Shown piece by piece: positions 44,553 through 56,745 of a DNA stretch of 64,000 nt. Location of the stretch: positions 868,001 to 932,000 of the forward strand of contig JBCAML010000015.1 in the NCBI GenBank assembly GCA_038503075.1. The letters run 5' to 3'. The number at the start of each line of letters is the position of its first letter. Positions within the stretch are counted from its first letter, which is position 1. The position numbers and the translations under genes were made by a program. The notes under the pieces are model-generated. The model searched no databases, was not told where the DNA came from, and saw only the letters and a list, made by a program, of their open reading frames with translations. Source of the stretch: Gyromitra esculenta (taxonomy: Eukaryota; Ascomycota; Pezizomycetes; Pezizales; Discinaceae).

Positions 44553-45904
44553 ATTCACAGATAGAATTGGTTAATAGGGTTGAGATAATGATTGTGGTTG
44601 CAACTGTAAGACCGGTACTTCTTACCGCACAGGAAATCTCCAAGAAGCTTTAGATAACAATCTAGACGCTATAACCTGCCCGGTTGCTATCCGCAACACA
44701 ATACACAGGCGCAAGTCCTAACTGCTTCTTATGAACCGCTAATAGATAACCGTAGGGTTCAAAGTAGGGATCAAGCAAAGTTCCGTGAAGAACTTCCAAT
44801 AGTAAGGTTTTAATAACTAACGCTGAAGGGCCAAGGCCTTGCTAAGCGAGATGAAAGTAATTCACAAGTAAAAGAGTAAATTGCATGGAAGTAATTTTGC
44901 TAGAAACAATATAATATTGATAAGGCTCGTTCTTCGTCGCTAATGATCCGACTCAGAGTTTACATCCACTGCGAGAGTATTTATAATGCCTCCTCTCTAC
45001 TATGTTTGGGTGTAGTGTGGTGTAGAGGCGCTAACTACTATGACAACATAAAACCACTTTGCCTTATCTCCATACCCGATACCCCATTGAGTTCCCTGGC
45101 CCCGATCCGCGATTCTCCGAGCAGTATGCATGTCGGTAACACGGGAGCCACATATTTGTCTTCATTGCGTTCGTCTCTTCGAGACGATCATTTCGCCTAT
45201 CCAAATCGTTGCGTAGCATTGCGTTCCCTTCTCTTTGTCAGTCTGTAACTCCGCCAGTTTTGGTCCGATTTGCAATCCGTTTGAACCACAGCGAAGCCAG
45301 ACACTTCCCCTACCTACCCTCCAGGTCCCATTCCGCCGGATGGTTTTGCTTGACGGCCTAGGGGTTACTTTTGCCCTCCGGGACAGGTTTTTTCTGATGC
45401 TTTCCCCCCTTCTCCAAATACTATTTCTACTGGGAGGATTGGAGGCAGGGTAACAGGCACCAGTCCCAATCCAGAAGGTGCTAAAGTAGGGTAACTTCAA
45501 AGATAGGGTAACTCCAGGGCCAGGAACTCCTTCAAAAGGTACAGGTATAACAGCAAAAGTTTTGGGTGGAGGATATAATGTTTTTATTGTTTGGTACTTT
45601 TGGTTATGAGTTATTGTATAGGGAAGGCAGGGTATTTAAGTGATGGATTTTGGTCGCTCTTTGTTTTCTCCTCCTTCTTCTTTCTTTAAGCAATGTTTTT
45701 ACTTTACTTCTACTGTATTGTTTTAATACTACCTCCAATTCTACCTCATAATCCCTGCTGTCGCTGTACTTAAGTCAGAATGACTTTGACCTCTTGTAGA
45801 ACCTGTCGAAACTTTGTACTTCATATCACTTTAGTCCCTCACTTACATAACTCTGCTCACCTTCTGGGATACAGAAGAGCTTAATGATAGCTAAACCGTC
45901 AGAG
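44553..45904 (+). repeat. LTR-C-like 3' LTR interrupted by LTR-B
   Basis: The LTR starts ATTCACAG just after the GGGGGAGCTAC polypurine tract and ends CCGTCAGA. It is broken at 44604 by LTR-B. Outside the insertion it is about 400 bp with TATA region, TTTAAGCAATGT segment and a CCTTCTG-GGATA-CAGAAGA stem. Confidence 0.8.
44605..45552 (+). repeat. LTR-B copy inside an LTR-C
   Basis: 948 bp, TGTAAGACC...TATAACA, flanked by GCAAC and GCAAA (4 of 5 matching). Very similar to 18047-18994. Confidence 0.8.
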
Positions 45905-45948
45905 TGGTGGGTGGCTCATGTGAGCAACCCCGTGCCATACTCCGCTTC

Positions 45949-46361
45949 TCTCACGGTTCAACCCTTCGCTAAGCCCTTCAGTATCCCTGAAGGTGAGCAG
46001 TGCTACTTAAGCGAAGTTCTAACATGTTTGAGGAGTGCAATGTTTCTAGAAGTCCTACGAGGGGTCTAACTCAAGGCGAGTTAAGTGCAGCGTTATAAGA
46101 ACAGCGACAGCTTGGATTCTGAGGTAGAATTGAGGTAGTATTAAAGTAATATGGTAGAAGTAAAACGAGAACATTGCTTAAAGAAAGAAAGAAAAGAAGT
46201 TACAGAGCGACAGAAATCCATCACTTAAATACCCCGCTTTTAACACATAATAAATCATAACCGAAAGATAACCGAAGAACAAGGATATTATCCTCTGACC
46301 GTCATAACTCATTGCAATCCTTGGCTTAGCCCTAACCCATCATTCAACCTCATCCGTGAAA
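45949..46361 (-). repeat. Solo LTR-C
   Basis: 413 bp, TCTCACGG to CCGTGAAA on the plus strand. Perfect 5-bp target duplication GCTTC at 45944-45948 and 46362-46366. Confidence 0.93.
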
Positions 46362-46425
46362 GCTTCACCAACTAAAGTATGGTAACTGGGCCATTGTGGT
46401 TACTTTACAAGGTAGTGTAACAGGC

Positions 46426-46536
46426 TCCTGGCTGTTATCCTGCAGTGCAAGGCTCCAACTGCCTACTAGGTTAAATGACTGCACATGACTAAGATAATAC
46501 TGCTCATAACATGTAACTCATGTTTGTACCGTTACA
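46426..46536. repeat. Short TGTAAC...GTTACA element, perhaps an internally deleted LTR-A relative
   Basis: 111 bp with TGTAACAGG and ACCGTTACA ends. The first 35 bp resemble the start of LTR-A (CCTGCAGTG conserved at the same place). There is no matching duplication on its sides. Confidence 0.4.
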
Positions 46537-46585
46537 AGTATCACCGTCGGAGCCCTCTTTACTTCTTCTAGACTTAGATCCTGTG

Positions 46586-46952
46586 TCTCACAGTTAAGTC
46601 CCTCGTTAAGCCCTTCAGTATCCCTGAAGGTGAGCAGTGCTACTTAAGCAAGGTACTAACACGTTCGAGAAGTGCGATGTTTCTACAAGTCCTACGATGT
46701 GGTTTAATTCTAGGCGAATTAATTGCAGTGGGAGAACAGTGACAGAGAGGATTCTGAGATAGAATTAAGGTAGTATTATAACAATACAGTAGAAGTGAAA
46801 CGAGAACGTTGCTTAAGGAAAGAAAGAAAACGACAACAGTGGCCAAAATCCATCCCTTAAATACCCAGCTTTCCTTCTGTTGACTCATAACCGAAAACTA
46901 ACCGAACAACAAAGACATTATATGAAACCCGTAACCCTTTACAACCACCAAT
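46586..46952 (-). repeat. Older solo LTR-C, first part (continues at 53787-53822)
   Basis: Begins TCTCACAG after CTGTG (46581-46585). It is split by Gypsy-C element 2, and its last 36 bp lie at 53787-53822 followed by CTGTG (53823-53827). Both its own duplication (CTGTG) and that of the invading element (CCAAT) are perfect. Confidence 0.88.
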
Positions 46953-47363
46953 TCTCACGGTTTGATCCCTCGTTAAGCCCTTCAGTATCCCTGAAGGTGA
47001 GCAGTGCTACTTAAGCGAGAGGTTAAACGACAAGAATCACGATGTTTCTACAGGTCCTACGTGGGTCTAACTCAAAGCGAGTTAAGTGTAAAGAGTTTCA
47101 CAGCGACGGCGACCGCGAGGATTCTGAGGTAGAATCGAGGAAGTATTAAAACAATACAGTAGAAGTAAAGTAAGAACGTTGCTTAAAGAAAGAGAAGAAA
47201 ACCATAACAACCGTCTAAGATCCGTCCCTTATATACCCCGCAATTCTTCTCATGACTCATAACCGAAACACAGCCGAACAACAAAGACATTATAAAGAAA
47301 CCATCATCCGTTGCAACCGTTACTTTCCGAACCCTAACCCATTATTCCTCTTCATCCATGAAA
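46953..47363 (-). repeat. 3' LTR of Gypsy-C element 2
   Basis: 411 bp with TATATAAGGG, TTTAAGCAACGTTC and the stem CCTTCAG-GGATA-CTGAAGG. Pol ends just inside it. Confidence 0.93.
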
Positions 47364-50300
47364 GTAGCTCCCCCTCTTAAGCGTGAGCTCCTGCGAATAC
47401 TAGGAACAGTGACTGTCGTTTGGTTCAAGAAGATCTCGAGAGCAGAGGTCTCTTGTAGATCTTCCGCAGGTTCCCAGGTGGGATGGGCGTATCCGGTCCA
47501 CTCGACAAGGTATTGTAGCCGTCCGCGATAGGTTCTTTGTTCGAGAATCTTTTCAATAAAGTATTCTTCTTGTTCATTAACTATCACGGGTGCAGGAGGG
47601 AGTATAACTTGTCCGGGTAGGGAGTCGTTGGCAGCGGGTTTCAACAAGGAAACATGAAACACAGGGTGATACTTGACTGACGCAGGAAGATCAATCTCAT
47701 AAGCAAAGGGGGACAAGATTTTCTTGACCGAGTAAGGCCCCATCCATTTCCAGTCTAGTTTTCTGGCATTACGCACGGTCCTGACATTCTTCATTGAAAC
47801 GAAGACTGGATCGCCGACTTGATAGTTTGGGGCTGGGGTTCGGTGCTTATTCGTTGCGACTTCTTGGATATCTTGGGCCGTTCTTATTTGCGTCCGCAGA
47901 TAATCGTGTAACTCTTGCATGGTTTGACTGAACGAAGCTGCATCTAAGCTTTGAGAGGTATTCCGAGTAGGAAAAAAGGTGGTATCGAAACGAGGGTGGT
48001 AACCGTAATTGGCAAAAAAGGGGGAGACTTTAGTACTGGCTGATTCCTGGTTGTTAGCGGAGAACTCGGCCATTGGCAACCATTTACTCCAATCATCCTG
48101 TTGATAGGAAACATAAGAGCACAAGTATTGCTCCATGACCGCATTCAGTCGTTCTGTTTGTCCATCGGTTTCCGGGTGAAAGGCTGTAGACATTCGAGCT
48201 TGAATTCCAAGTCGTTTGCAAAGATCCTTCCAGAAATGAGCCGTGAACTGGGTGCCTCGATCGGAGGTGATATGTGTAGGCAATCCATATAGCTTCCAGA
48301 TATGTTGCAAATAGAGGTCGGCTACATCTTGGGAATTAACCGTAGTATTGCATGGGATTAGATGTCGCATCTTGGATAGTCGGTCAACAACAACCATGAT
48401 AGCATCATAGCCGTTAGATTCCGGGAGGCCTGTAACAAAGTCCATCGAAATCTCTTGCCAGGGATGGTTAGGAATTGGTAGGGGGCGAAGGACACCTTGA
48501 GTTCGTTGGGTATTTGGTTTGGCTCTTTGGCAGGTATGGCAGTTTCGTACATACCGGCTGACTGATTCTCGCATCTTGGGCCAATAAAAGTTCCGGGCTA
48601 GGAGTTCAAAGGTTTTATCGCGTCCTGGATGGCCTGCCACTGGGGTGTCATGGTGTCTTCGGATAAGTTCAAGTCGGAGAGAGTCAAGGTTGGGAACATA
48701 GAGACAGTCTCGGTAGCGTAATAGGTTATTCTTATTACTGCATTCACTTAAGGTGATTTCCTTGGATTGTTGCTCTTTATTCTTCAATGCCGCGAGAATC
48801 TTTTCCGGGAACTTATCAGTGATATATCCTTCTTGAAACAGTTTAAAAAGGGGGGCGTCCAATTCAGCAGCTTCATTTGACAAAGAAGCCGACAACAAAC
48901 TTATCTTAGGGTCAATATTCTCCTTTTTTAATACCACTTGGCTTTGATGCGCCAATCTTTCATCCCCTTCCTTGGGGAGATCTCCTGATCTCCTTGTCAG
49001 TGCATCGGGCTTTCCTCCTTGAGTACCTGGTCGATATGTAATTACGAAGTCGAAGCGAGAGAGGTATTCAGCCCATCGTGCTTGACGGCGATTTAGCTGT
49101 TTAGTACTCATAAAATACTCAAGGTTTTTATGATCGCTGATCACGTCGATGGGGTGCTTAGATCCTTCTAATTCAGGGCGCCATTCCTCGAAGACTCGTA
49201 TAATTGCCAGCAGTTCCTTATCGTAAATCTCGTAATTGCATTCCGCGGGGGAATGTTTTTTTGAGAAGAAAGCTACTGGATGTAAGACGCCATTATCGTC
49301 GTATTGAGATAGGACTCCTCCCGATACAAAATCGGAGGCGTCCGTTTCTACGATGATCTTTTTATCGGGGTCGAAATGAATAAGGATAGGGGCAGTGGTA
49401 AAGGCATGTTTGAGGTTCTCAAAAGCAATATCTGCTTCAACCATCCATTCGAAAGTTATCCCCTTTTTTGTGAGTGCTGTAAGGGGTGAGGCAAGCTTGG
49501 AGAATCCTAGGATAAACCGACGGTAAAAGTTGGCGAAACCTAGGAAGGCTTGAACGTCTTTAACGCTTCTTGGTGTTCCCCATTCTCGGACTGCTTTAAG
49601 TTTTTCCTCGTCCATCTTGATGCCATCGGGGGTAAGGATAAAACCCAAATACTTTGTGGTTTGTACCTCAAATTCGCATTTCTCCGGTTTCAACAGGATG
49701 TCATTGTCCTTGAGTGTTTGGAGAACTTTTCGTACGTGGGTCTGATGTTCGGCGAAGGTATCACTATAGATAAGGATATCATCCAGGTAGGCCGTACAAA
49801 AGATGTCAAGATATTCGGTAAGGCAGTCGTTCACGAAGCGTTGGAATGTACCGGGGGCGTTGGTCAGGCCGAATGGCATGACTTGATACTCGTATAGACC
49901 GTATCGGGTGCGGAAGGCGGTCTTCCATTCATCTCCGTCGGCAATGCGTACTTGATGGTAACCGTCACGAAGGTCTAGTTTAGTATACCATTGCGCTTTT
50001 GCTAGCCGATCGAGCGTTTCTCAGATGAGAGGAGAGGTATATCGGTCCTTGACTGTGATAGCATTTAGGCCCCGATAGTCAACACATAATCGCAGAGAGC
50101 CATCAGCCTTTTTCACAAAGAGTACCGGGGATCCCGCAGGGGAGGAACTAGCGCGGATGAACCCTTTCTCTAGATTGTCCTCAATATATTTTTTTAGGAC
50201 AATGAGCTCTTCTCGGGACATTCCGTACAGCGGTCCAAACGGGGCGTCTTTTCCTTCTTGAAGTTGTATCCGGTGGTCGTAAGGTCGGCGAGGTGGTAGG

Positions 50301-51052
50301 CCTTGGGCTTTAGTTTTGTCAAACATGTCAAGGAAATCGTGATATTCCGTAGGAATACGTGATTTCCATTCCTCCTTGCTGGTTTTGTCATCTATGATTT
50401 TATTGATCTCATAGAGGGACATGGCATAGGCTTGGGAGGAACGTTTTCGGGTAAGAGTCCTGAAACTGGCAGCACCAATGAATGATACGTTTAGCCTAGG
50501 AGGATTAGAGATTGAGGGCGTGGATATGACGGGCAGGTGGGGAGCACAACGGGTGGTGCAGAGTTTAGAGTTAAACTCAATGCGTTTATCGGCGAAGTGT
50601 AGGTGGACATCGTGATGGTTCATCCATGGTATTCCCAACACGAGGGGGTAATGTCCGAGTTGGGTTACAAAACAGGGGGCTTGTTCTTGGTGTTGTTTGA
50701 TGGATAGGTTGATGTTGGCGATATGGGTAATATCTCCTGAGGCGACAGTACGACCATCGATTACTTCAAGTTGTCTGGGTGTCTTAAGAGGAGAGAGTGG
50801 CAGGGAATGGTGACTCGCAAAATTCTTGTCAATGAATGCAAATCCAGAGGCTCCAGTGTCCAGTAAAGCGTGTGTTTTAATGATTTTATTGTTATGGGAA
50901 ATATTGCACGAAACTACAAAATGTTCCCCATCCAACTGATCCTCCATGCTTATACCGGAAACTGAAAACCCAGAAATTGAAAATGCAGACAAAGGAAAAG
51001 AAATTGGAACCAAGGCAGGGTCACTGGTCAGCCTTGGTTGAACTAGTTTAAA
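47342..51052 (-). pseudogene. pol: Gypsy-C pol polyprotein (element 2), one nonsense codon
   Basis: Same domain order as element 1 with near-identical protein: protease [10 protein letters not shown], reverse transcriptase with AYLDDILIYS, RNase H, DDE integrase, chromodomain. One TGA (50021-50023) falls in the reverse transcriptase after RYTSPLI, at the Arg that is AGA in element 1. No other stop or frameshift is seen across about 1236 codons. The protein is otherwise intact. Confidence 0.92.
51008..51052 (-). promoter_or_regulatory. -1 ribosomal frameshift signal, Gypsy-C element 2
   Basis: Same TTTAAAC heptamer next to the gag TAG (51043-51045), 6-nt spacer and perfect 9-bp stem as in element 1. 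One spacer base differs while the stem is unchanged. Confidence 0.85.
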
Positions 51053-52365
51053 GCCTCATTTGAGGCGCTTGCAGATTCTAAAGCAAAAAATTGGGGTGGA
51101 AGAGGTGGTGGCGGCAAGGAGGAGGTGGGGGGTGTACGTGGGGCTGGTGGTGCGGTGAGTGCTCCCCTCATAGTGGGTTTTTTGGGAGCGGAGGGGCAGC
51201 TGGCGTAGGAGTGATCTGGAGCTGCGCAAAACATGCATTTCCCAGTGGAACGGCGCCACTGTTTCTCTTCCTCCGAAAGCTTTCTTCTTCCATTGACCAT
51301 TGTGTATCGTTGGTCCTGAGGGGGGCGAGAGGTGTTACTGGTGCGACCAAAAGATAGGTCCATAGGGGCTAGTCCTCCTGGGGTGAAGGAGGAGGCAGGA
51401 GTGAAGGCGGCAGGGGCGCTGAATTGGCCCATACCATCGCGAGCATTCCCTCGTTTCTCTGCTTTCCGGGCTCGGATACGATTATCCAGTCGGGTGAGGG
51501 TGAGAATCATTTCTGGGAGTGCGGCAGGGGCAGTGGGGGCGAAAACCATTGCTTCTTTCAGTTCCTCCGACATGCCATGTTCCAGGGCGTCCATTTTCGA
51601 GTTTTCGTCAAAGTTTAACTGGCCCATAATCCTTTGGAAGTCGGCTAAATAGGCGGAGAAATCACGTTTTCCTTGACGGAGTTGGTGGAGTTCTCGCCGA
51701 GCAGTGCCAGTTGGGTCTGGGTCTCCAAAGGCCGTTTCCAAGGCGGTGATGAGTTGTTCCGCACTGTTCCAAGTGGTGAGGCCTGAGGGGAGAACTGTGT
51801 GGCGGACTTGTTCTAAGGCTGCTCCTTCCAGTCGATTGATAGTATAAAGTATCATTGTGGTCTCATTGGCAAAGCGATCTCGATTAACGGTTAACTTGGA
51901 ACGTAGTTGCAGTATGAAGCCGGGGAGTTTTGCTTGAGATCCATCGAACTTCTCTGGGTCTGGCATGCGTTCTGAGCGGTGGGTGTTTGATGGTGGGGGT
52001 GGGGTAGCTGTAAGGTTGGGTGGAGCTGGGGGCGCTTGGGTGGCGGATCGAGCCTCATTTCGTTCTTGTCGTAGTCGGGCAATTAGGCTAGCAGCTTCCG
52101 TGATCCGTTGATCTTGTTCTGTAGCGTGACGGAGAGAATTGTTGGTTTGGATTTGGGCGGTGTTGAGCTTTATCTCTAGCTCTTGTGTTCCTTCTTGTAG
52201 GACGTCTACTTGATCCTCCAGAGCCTGGTTGAGTTCCCGGAGTCGGTTATATAGCTCGACGGGGTCGTCTCTGTAGGCTTGGGCAAATGCCTCCTTTGTG
52301 GGGAAGCGTGGTGTGGCGACAGCGGCTCCTTCAGAGGAGGATACGACGGGGGTGGGGGAGCTCAT
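51043..52365 (-). CDS. gag: Gypsy-C gag (element 2)
   Basis: 440-residue gag starting [15 protein letters not shown], with the same coiled region, gag domain and CCHC knuckle ([14 protein letters not shown]) as element 1. The two differ mainly in the linker after the coiled stretch and in the Pro-rich tail ([15 protein letters not shown]). Uninterrupted. Confidence 0.92.
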   Translation of the reverse strand: MSSPTPVVSSSEGAAVATPRFPTKEAFAQAYRDDPVELYNRLRELNQALEDQVDVLQEGTQELEIKLNTAQIQTNNSLRHATEQDQRITEAASLIARLRQERNEARSATQAPPAPPNLTATPPPPSNTHRSERMPDPEKFDGSQAKLPGFILQLRSKLTVNRDRFANETTMILYTINRLEGAALEQVRHTVLPSGLTTWNSAEQLITALETAFGDPDPTGTARRELHQLRQGKRDFSAYLADFQRIMGQLNFDENSKMDALEHGMSEELKEAMVFAPTAPAALPEMILTLTRLDNRIRARKAEKRGNARDGMGQFSAPAAFTPASSFTPGGLAPMDLSFGRTSNTSRPPQDQRYTMVNGRRKLSEEEKQWRRSTGKCMFCAAPDHSYASCPSAPKKPTMRGALTAPPAPRTPPTSSLPPPPLPPQFFALESASASNEALN

Positions 52366-53369
52366 GATCTTGGTTTGTCGCACGGAAGGGAGTTGGTGCG
52401 TAAGTAGTGTTGGTCAAGCCACTCAGGGATGACTTCGGTGATGGTTTGAGGTCTTCGGGGGGTTAAGCAGGGGAAAACTTGTAGGATGGATTGGCGAATC
52501 CAAGTAACAAGTTCCATAAAGGAGCGTCGATGTTATACCTATTGGTAGCTTAGTTGGTTACGACTTGAGTTCGCTTACGATGCACACATATGGACTAGCG
52601 TTCGATTCCCGACCAGGTCGGTTAGTAGTAATCTTTGCTGATTACTATTAAGTCTATTACCTGTCGCCTTGGCTCTTGATTCACCCTATCGACGAAGTGC
52701 AATAAGGGTAGAGGAGACAGCACTAATGGACGGATTGGATGTTTGGTTTCCTTGTGTCATCAATGGACGACTCTTTCGATCGACACTTCCCCGATTCGCT
52801 TATACGTTGCGTCGCCGGTTAATTCCGACAATCACGCCATACGATAATGAGAGGGGTAGGAGCGAAGGAAAGCGTTTCAGGGTCTATGGGATTTCTTCAT
52901 GTTAGTTCATGTTATAACATAGCCTTTGTATTCGACGCTTGACTACTATAAGTAGTCCAGTGTTCTACCGTTGAGAAGGGTCTTCTTCCTGATCATTAGC
53001 GACGAAGAACGAGCCTTATCAATATTATATTGTTTCTAGCAAAATTACTTCCGTGCGATTTACTCTATTACTTGTGAATTACTTTTATCTCGCTTAGCAA
53101 GGCTTTGGCCCTTCAGCGTTAGTTATTAAAACCTTACTATTGGAAGTTCTTCACGGAACTTTGCTCGATCCCTACTTTGAACCCTACGGTTATCTTTTAG
53201 CGGTTCATAAGAAGCAGTTAGGACTTGCGCCTGTGTATTGTGTTGCGGATAGCAACCGGGCAGGTTATAGCGTCTAGATTGTTATCTAAAGCTTCTTGGA
53301 GATTTCCTGTGCGGTAAGAAGTACCGGTCTTACAGTCGAAGTAGGAGGTGTAGAGGAGGAAGCAACGTA
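52366..53369 (-). other. Gypsy-C element 2 leader, with LTR-B inserted
   Basis: The leader between 5' LTR and gag is about 195 nt without the insertion, against about 42 nt in element 1. The primer site ACGTTGCTT (53359-53367, minus strand) sits 2 nt from the LTR as in element 1. No protein is encoded. Confidence 0.6.
52531..53334 (-). repeat. LTR-B, shorter subfamily, with tRNA-like promoter boxes
   Basis: 804 bp, TGTTATACC...CTTACA, with the perfect 5-bp duplication GTCGA. Only the right 340 bp (from GATCATTAGCGACGAAG) match other LTR-B copies; the left 465 bp are different. Within them TAGCTTAGTTGG (52546-52557) fits the polymerase III A-box consensus and GTTCGATTCCC (about 52603-52613) the B box. 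A proper cloverleaf does not form. Confidence 0.7.
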
Positions 53370-53781
53370 ATCTCACGGTTTGATCCCTCGTTAAGCCCTT
53401 CAGTATCCCTGAAGGTGAGCAGTGCTACTTAAGCGAGAGGTCAAGCGACAAGAATCACGATGTTTCTACAGGTCCTACGTGGGTCTAACTCAAAGCGAGT
53501 TAAGTGTAAAGAGTTTCACAGTGACGGCGACCGCGAGGATTCTGAGGTAGAATCGAGGTAGTATTAAAACAATACAGTAGAAGTAAAGTAAGAACGTTGC
53601 TTAAAGAAAGAGAAGAAAACCATAACAACCGTCTAAGATCCGTCCCTTATATACCCCGCAATTCCTCTCATGACTCATAACCGAAACACAGCCGAACAAC
53701 AAAGACATTATAAAGAAACCATCATCCGTTGCAACCGTTACTTTCCGAACCCTAACCCATTATTCCTCTTCATCCATGAAA
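53370..53781 (-). repeat. 5' LTR of Gypsy-C element 2
   Basis: 412 bp, about five differences from its partner at 46953-47363. Ends TCTCACGG and CCATGAAA on the plus strand. Confidence 0.93.
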
Positions 53782-53786
53782 CCAAT

Positions 53787-53822
53787 CCAGTCCTGAGCTA
53801 TTATCCGTTCCTATCCATGAAA
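53787..53822 (-). repeat. Older solo LTR-C, last part
   Basis: The terminal 36 bp of the LTR begun at 46586, ending CCATGAAA and followed by its CTGTG duplication. Confidence 0.85.
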
Positions 53823-54151
53823 CTGTGGAATCATTGCACAACTTCTGTTGTGTGGCTTCCTTCAAGTAGCACTGCTTACCTTTGGGGATACCAAAAGGCT
53901 TGTTAAAACCCCTCTCCTTGAGATCCATTTTCCCACAACAGAAGCAGTAGAGAGTTACCTATAATGTGAAACCTTATTTATACTAAGTTTGGAGAGCTAC
54001 AACTTTCTGCTTAAACAATTATCTTTATCGTATACACATTTGCATTTGCAACACTATGCTTCAAAATCTTTGTTTTTAGGAGACTTTCCATTACACCAGG
54101 TATAATGTGAATGAACAATAGAGGTTTATGTGCAGGTCAAAACACCATAAA
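53823..54151. other. LTR-D-like scrap and AT-rich spacer
   Basis: 53862-53925 matches the last 60 bp of LTR-D (AAGTAGCACTGCTTACC, GGGATACC, CTCCTTGAGATC). CTTCTGTTGTGTGG (53841) and CCCACAACAGAAG (53931) flank it as an inverted pair. The rest is AT-rich with no gene. Confidence 0.45.
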
Positions 54152-54558
54152 TTTCACGGATTAAGGGATAGGGTTGGGTTTTGGTGTGATGGTTATTATA
54201 GGTTTTGAAGGTTTTGGTATAATGTTATTGTATTTCGGTTACTTTCGGCTATGGGATTTGGTTGGGAAAAGCGGGGTATTTAAATGATGGATTTTGTTCG
54301 CTTGTTGTTCTCTTTCTCTTCTTCTTTCTTTAAGCAACGTTCTCGTTACCTTCTGCTGTAACTATCAAATACCATCTCGGTTCTACCTCAGAACCCTCGC
54401 TGTCGCTGTCTACCTCGCTGCACTTATCTCGCCTTGAGATAGACCTTAGTAGAACTTGTAGAGACGCTGCACTCTTTGAACGTGTTGTACCTTTGATTAA
54501 GTAGCACTGCTCACCTTCAGGGATACTGAAGGGCTTAACTCGAAGCTCAACCGTGAGA
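54152..54558 (+). repeat. Solo LTR-C
   Basis: 407 bp, TTTCACGG...CCGTGAGA, with the perfect 5-bp duplication ATAAA at 54147-54151 and 54559-54563. Confidence 0.92.
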
Positions 54559-55236
54559 ATAAAGATGTTTTATAATAATGAATAGCTCAAATCACAATTG
54601 TATGTTAAGACATGTTGGTTCAGAGTAATAAGTGTCACAGTGACTTTGTTATCATGGCCGAGTGACTCAATCAAAGCGTTTTCTATTATGTCAAGGAAAG
54701 AATAATCACAACAATTTGATAAAAATTATGACCTTTTTTTCGCTGCTTTTCTCTAAATTCATCTATGATGCGCTTTTACCAAGTCAGGTCTTTTCTTTCA
54801 ATTCTTTCTTGCTTTGGCAGCATTGGGTGTGGACGAAGCCTCTTAACTGGTTATCCCTGATGTTTTGTATTGAGTTAAGATCGCTCTCGCCTGCTTTTGT
54901 TGCAGACCCATGCTCGTTCGCTCAATTTATGCCTGAGCCTTGTACAAGAACAGTACCGTATTGTAAACTATGTAATCTTACCGATCTCATCCCAACCTAC
55001 CTTGCCTAAGTGACAACCCTTGAGCGATCGAAGAGAGATATGATGAGTTAATTTTTTTTCCTAGAATGTCTACCCGCCACAAGCAGACCACTATTGAGAG
55101 AAATATAACTGAGCTATTGGATCTAAGCTCGGTATTTAACAGTTACATTTAACCTACACACGCTTGACGCTCTGTGGCTGTGACGGGTACCGGAAAGCCT
55201 CCACATTGTTTGCGAGAGTGAGGCGTAGGAAATTAC
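54559..55236. other. Intergenic, 3' side of the transporter gene
   Basis: No supported gene. A plus-strand frame at 54662-55009 has no family resemblance. ATGGCCGAGTG at 54655 looks like a tRNA-Ser/Leu D-arm but lacks a T-arm downstream. Confidence 0.45.
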
Positions 55237-56745
55237 CTAAGTTTGCTCCTCTTCGGCATTATATTCCTCACCTTCCATTACCACATCCAAGGTCTCACTC
55301 TCCCAATTGATGAACAGGAAAGCGATAAAAACCAAAGCTGCCCCAATCCAATAAAGCGGCTCTGGAAATTTGTGCTGGAGTAACATTTGACCTAGCAATG
55401 CCAATGGAATCGTTAAGCCAAGGCCAACAGTAACGATAAGAGGTGTGGTAAGGAGCATTGCGTAAGCCCAGCAGTAGTCAGACACTAGAGTTATGGATGC
55501 GTTCATCTGTGAATTTTAGTTGTAGATCTAAACAGTCACAGATTGGGTAAGAGAGGGGTCGAAAGAGAGAGAAACGCGAGATCGCGAAAGTACTTACCAC
55601 AACAATCCGCCATACTCTGTTATCTGGCGGCAATTCAAACTTCTCCACCCCCATAATATGCAGAAGTATCAGACCAGGCCAGAGTCCGACAAGATTGAAA
55701 AATCCAACAAAGCCAAAAAACATTTGCATAGACACCCTGCTTTCGTGTCCAACGCGCGCTTTTAAAAGAGTAGTATAAACACCATACGAAAATGCTCCGA
55801 GCAATGCCATACCATCACCTAGCAGAATTTCCGCTGATGTCTTTGGGTTATGGTTCAATGTTGATTCGTTGGAGTTTTTTCCGAAGTCAATACTCGAGAC
55901 GATGGAAATACCAGTGAGTGAAAGGAATACAGAAAGCAACTTTGTCCAAGAGAAGCGCTCGATCTTAAGTAAGATGCTCAGAATTAAGGTGAATATGCCT
56001 GTGAAGTTTGCTCATGGCTAGACGGTCAGTCAACTTGCGTTCTCTGCGTAACTGTGACAGAAGAAGAGGGATAGCAGTACTGCTGGTACAGCTAAGTATG
56101 GTTGCGCTAGCTACAGATGTTAATTTTAAACAGTAGCTTTGGAAGTAGTTCGCCTATGAACGTATTCTTTGTCAGTTTGTTGGTCACTTCAAGTCCCTCA
56201 AGACTGTGGCCATCAGGTGAATTATAAGGGTGGGGTTAAAGCGCTTACTATGAACCACAACAAACAAAACTCGACACTCAGCCACATGGTTTGTATCGTT
56301 CCTAACTTCTCCGCCCCTACAATCGTAACATCTGACCCGTTCGTCTGTTCATTCTCTGGTGTGATAGAGTGGTATTCACTACTATCATCACCCCTTGCTT
56401 TTCGCCAACATCCAAACCCCTCTCGCGTCGCCCATGGGATAAGATAGAAGCAAAATATTGACGTGTTGAGATAGGTCACAAAATACGGCTTGGAATACGA
56501 GTCGTCCGAAAATATGGCGTACGTCAAAAAACTGCTAGAGACCCAGAGAATGATTACTACAGATAACAAGAGTATCCCGAGATCTTTTCGGACGGAGCGA
56601 TCTTAATGTTAGGTATAGTTAGCATCTGGGATTCCTCATGTTCTCTTAAATCTGAAAACATACGTTTCCGTTTTGGTTTTTTTTGCTGTATCCTAACTGT
56701 CGCATCTTCACTCAGCAATGGAGCAATAAATTCGCTCGAAGACAT
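55237..56745 (-). CDS. Vacuolar-type drug/metabolite transporter, SLC35F family
   Basis: Predicted membrane transporter of the DMT/EamA superfamily, close in sequence to the YML018C/THI74 and SLC35F5 group. Exons on the minus strand: 56664-56745, 56249-56601, 56081-56153, 55598-55998, 55237-55506, joined at GT-AG introns (donors GTATGT, GTAAGC, GTACTG, GTAAGT). They total 392 residues. Exon 2 gives the first membrane segment (LLLSVVIILWVSSSFLTY) and the family phrase YSKPYFVTYLNTSIF. Exons 3-4 give TSVASATILSCTSSIFTL, a hallmark of this group. Exon 5 has two more membrane segments, then an acidic tail (MEGEEYNAEEEQT). All joins keep frame. The substrate is unknown. Confidence 0.85.

Larger units (their letters stand above)
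46953..53781 (-). mobile_element. Gypsy-C element 2, near-complete, carrying an LTR-B insertion
   Basis: 6829 bp including an 804-bp LTR-B plus duplicated target. It is flanked by CCAAT on both sides. The two LTRs differ at about five positions, mostly transitions, so it is older than element 1. Gag is open; pol has a single stop. It has a longer leader than element 1. Confidence 0.93.

Noticed and set aside
54655..54720. tRNA-Ser/Leu gene suggested by ATGGCCGAGTG
   Set aside because: No T-arm or B box downstream and no acceptor stem; at most a relic.
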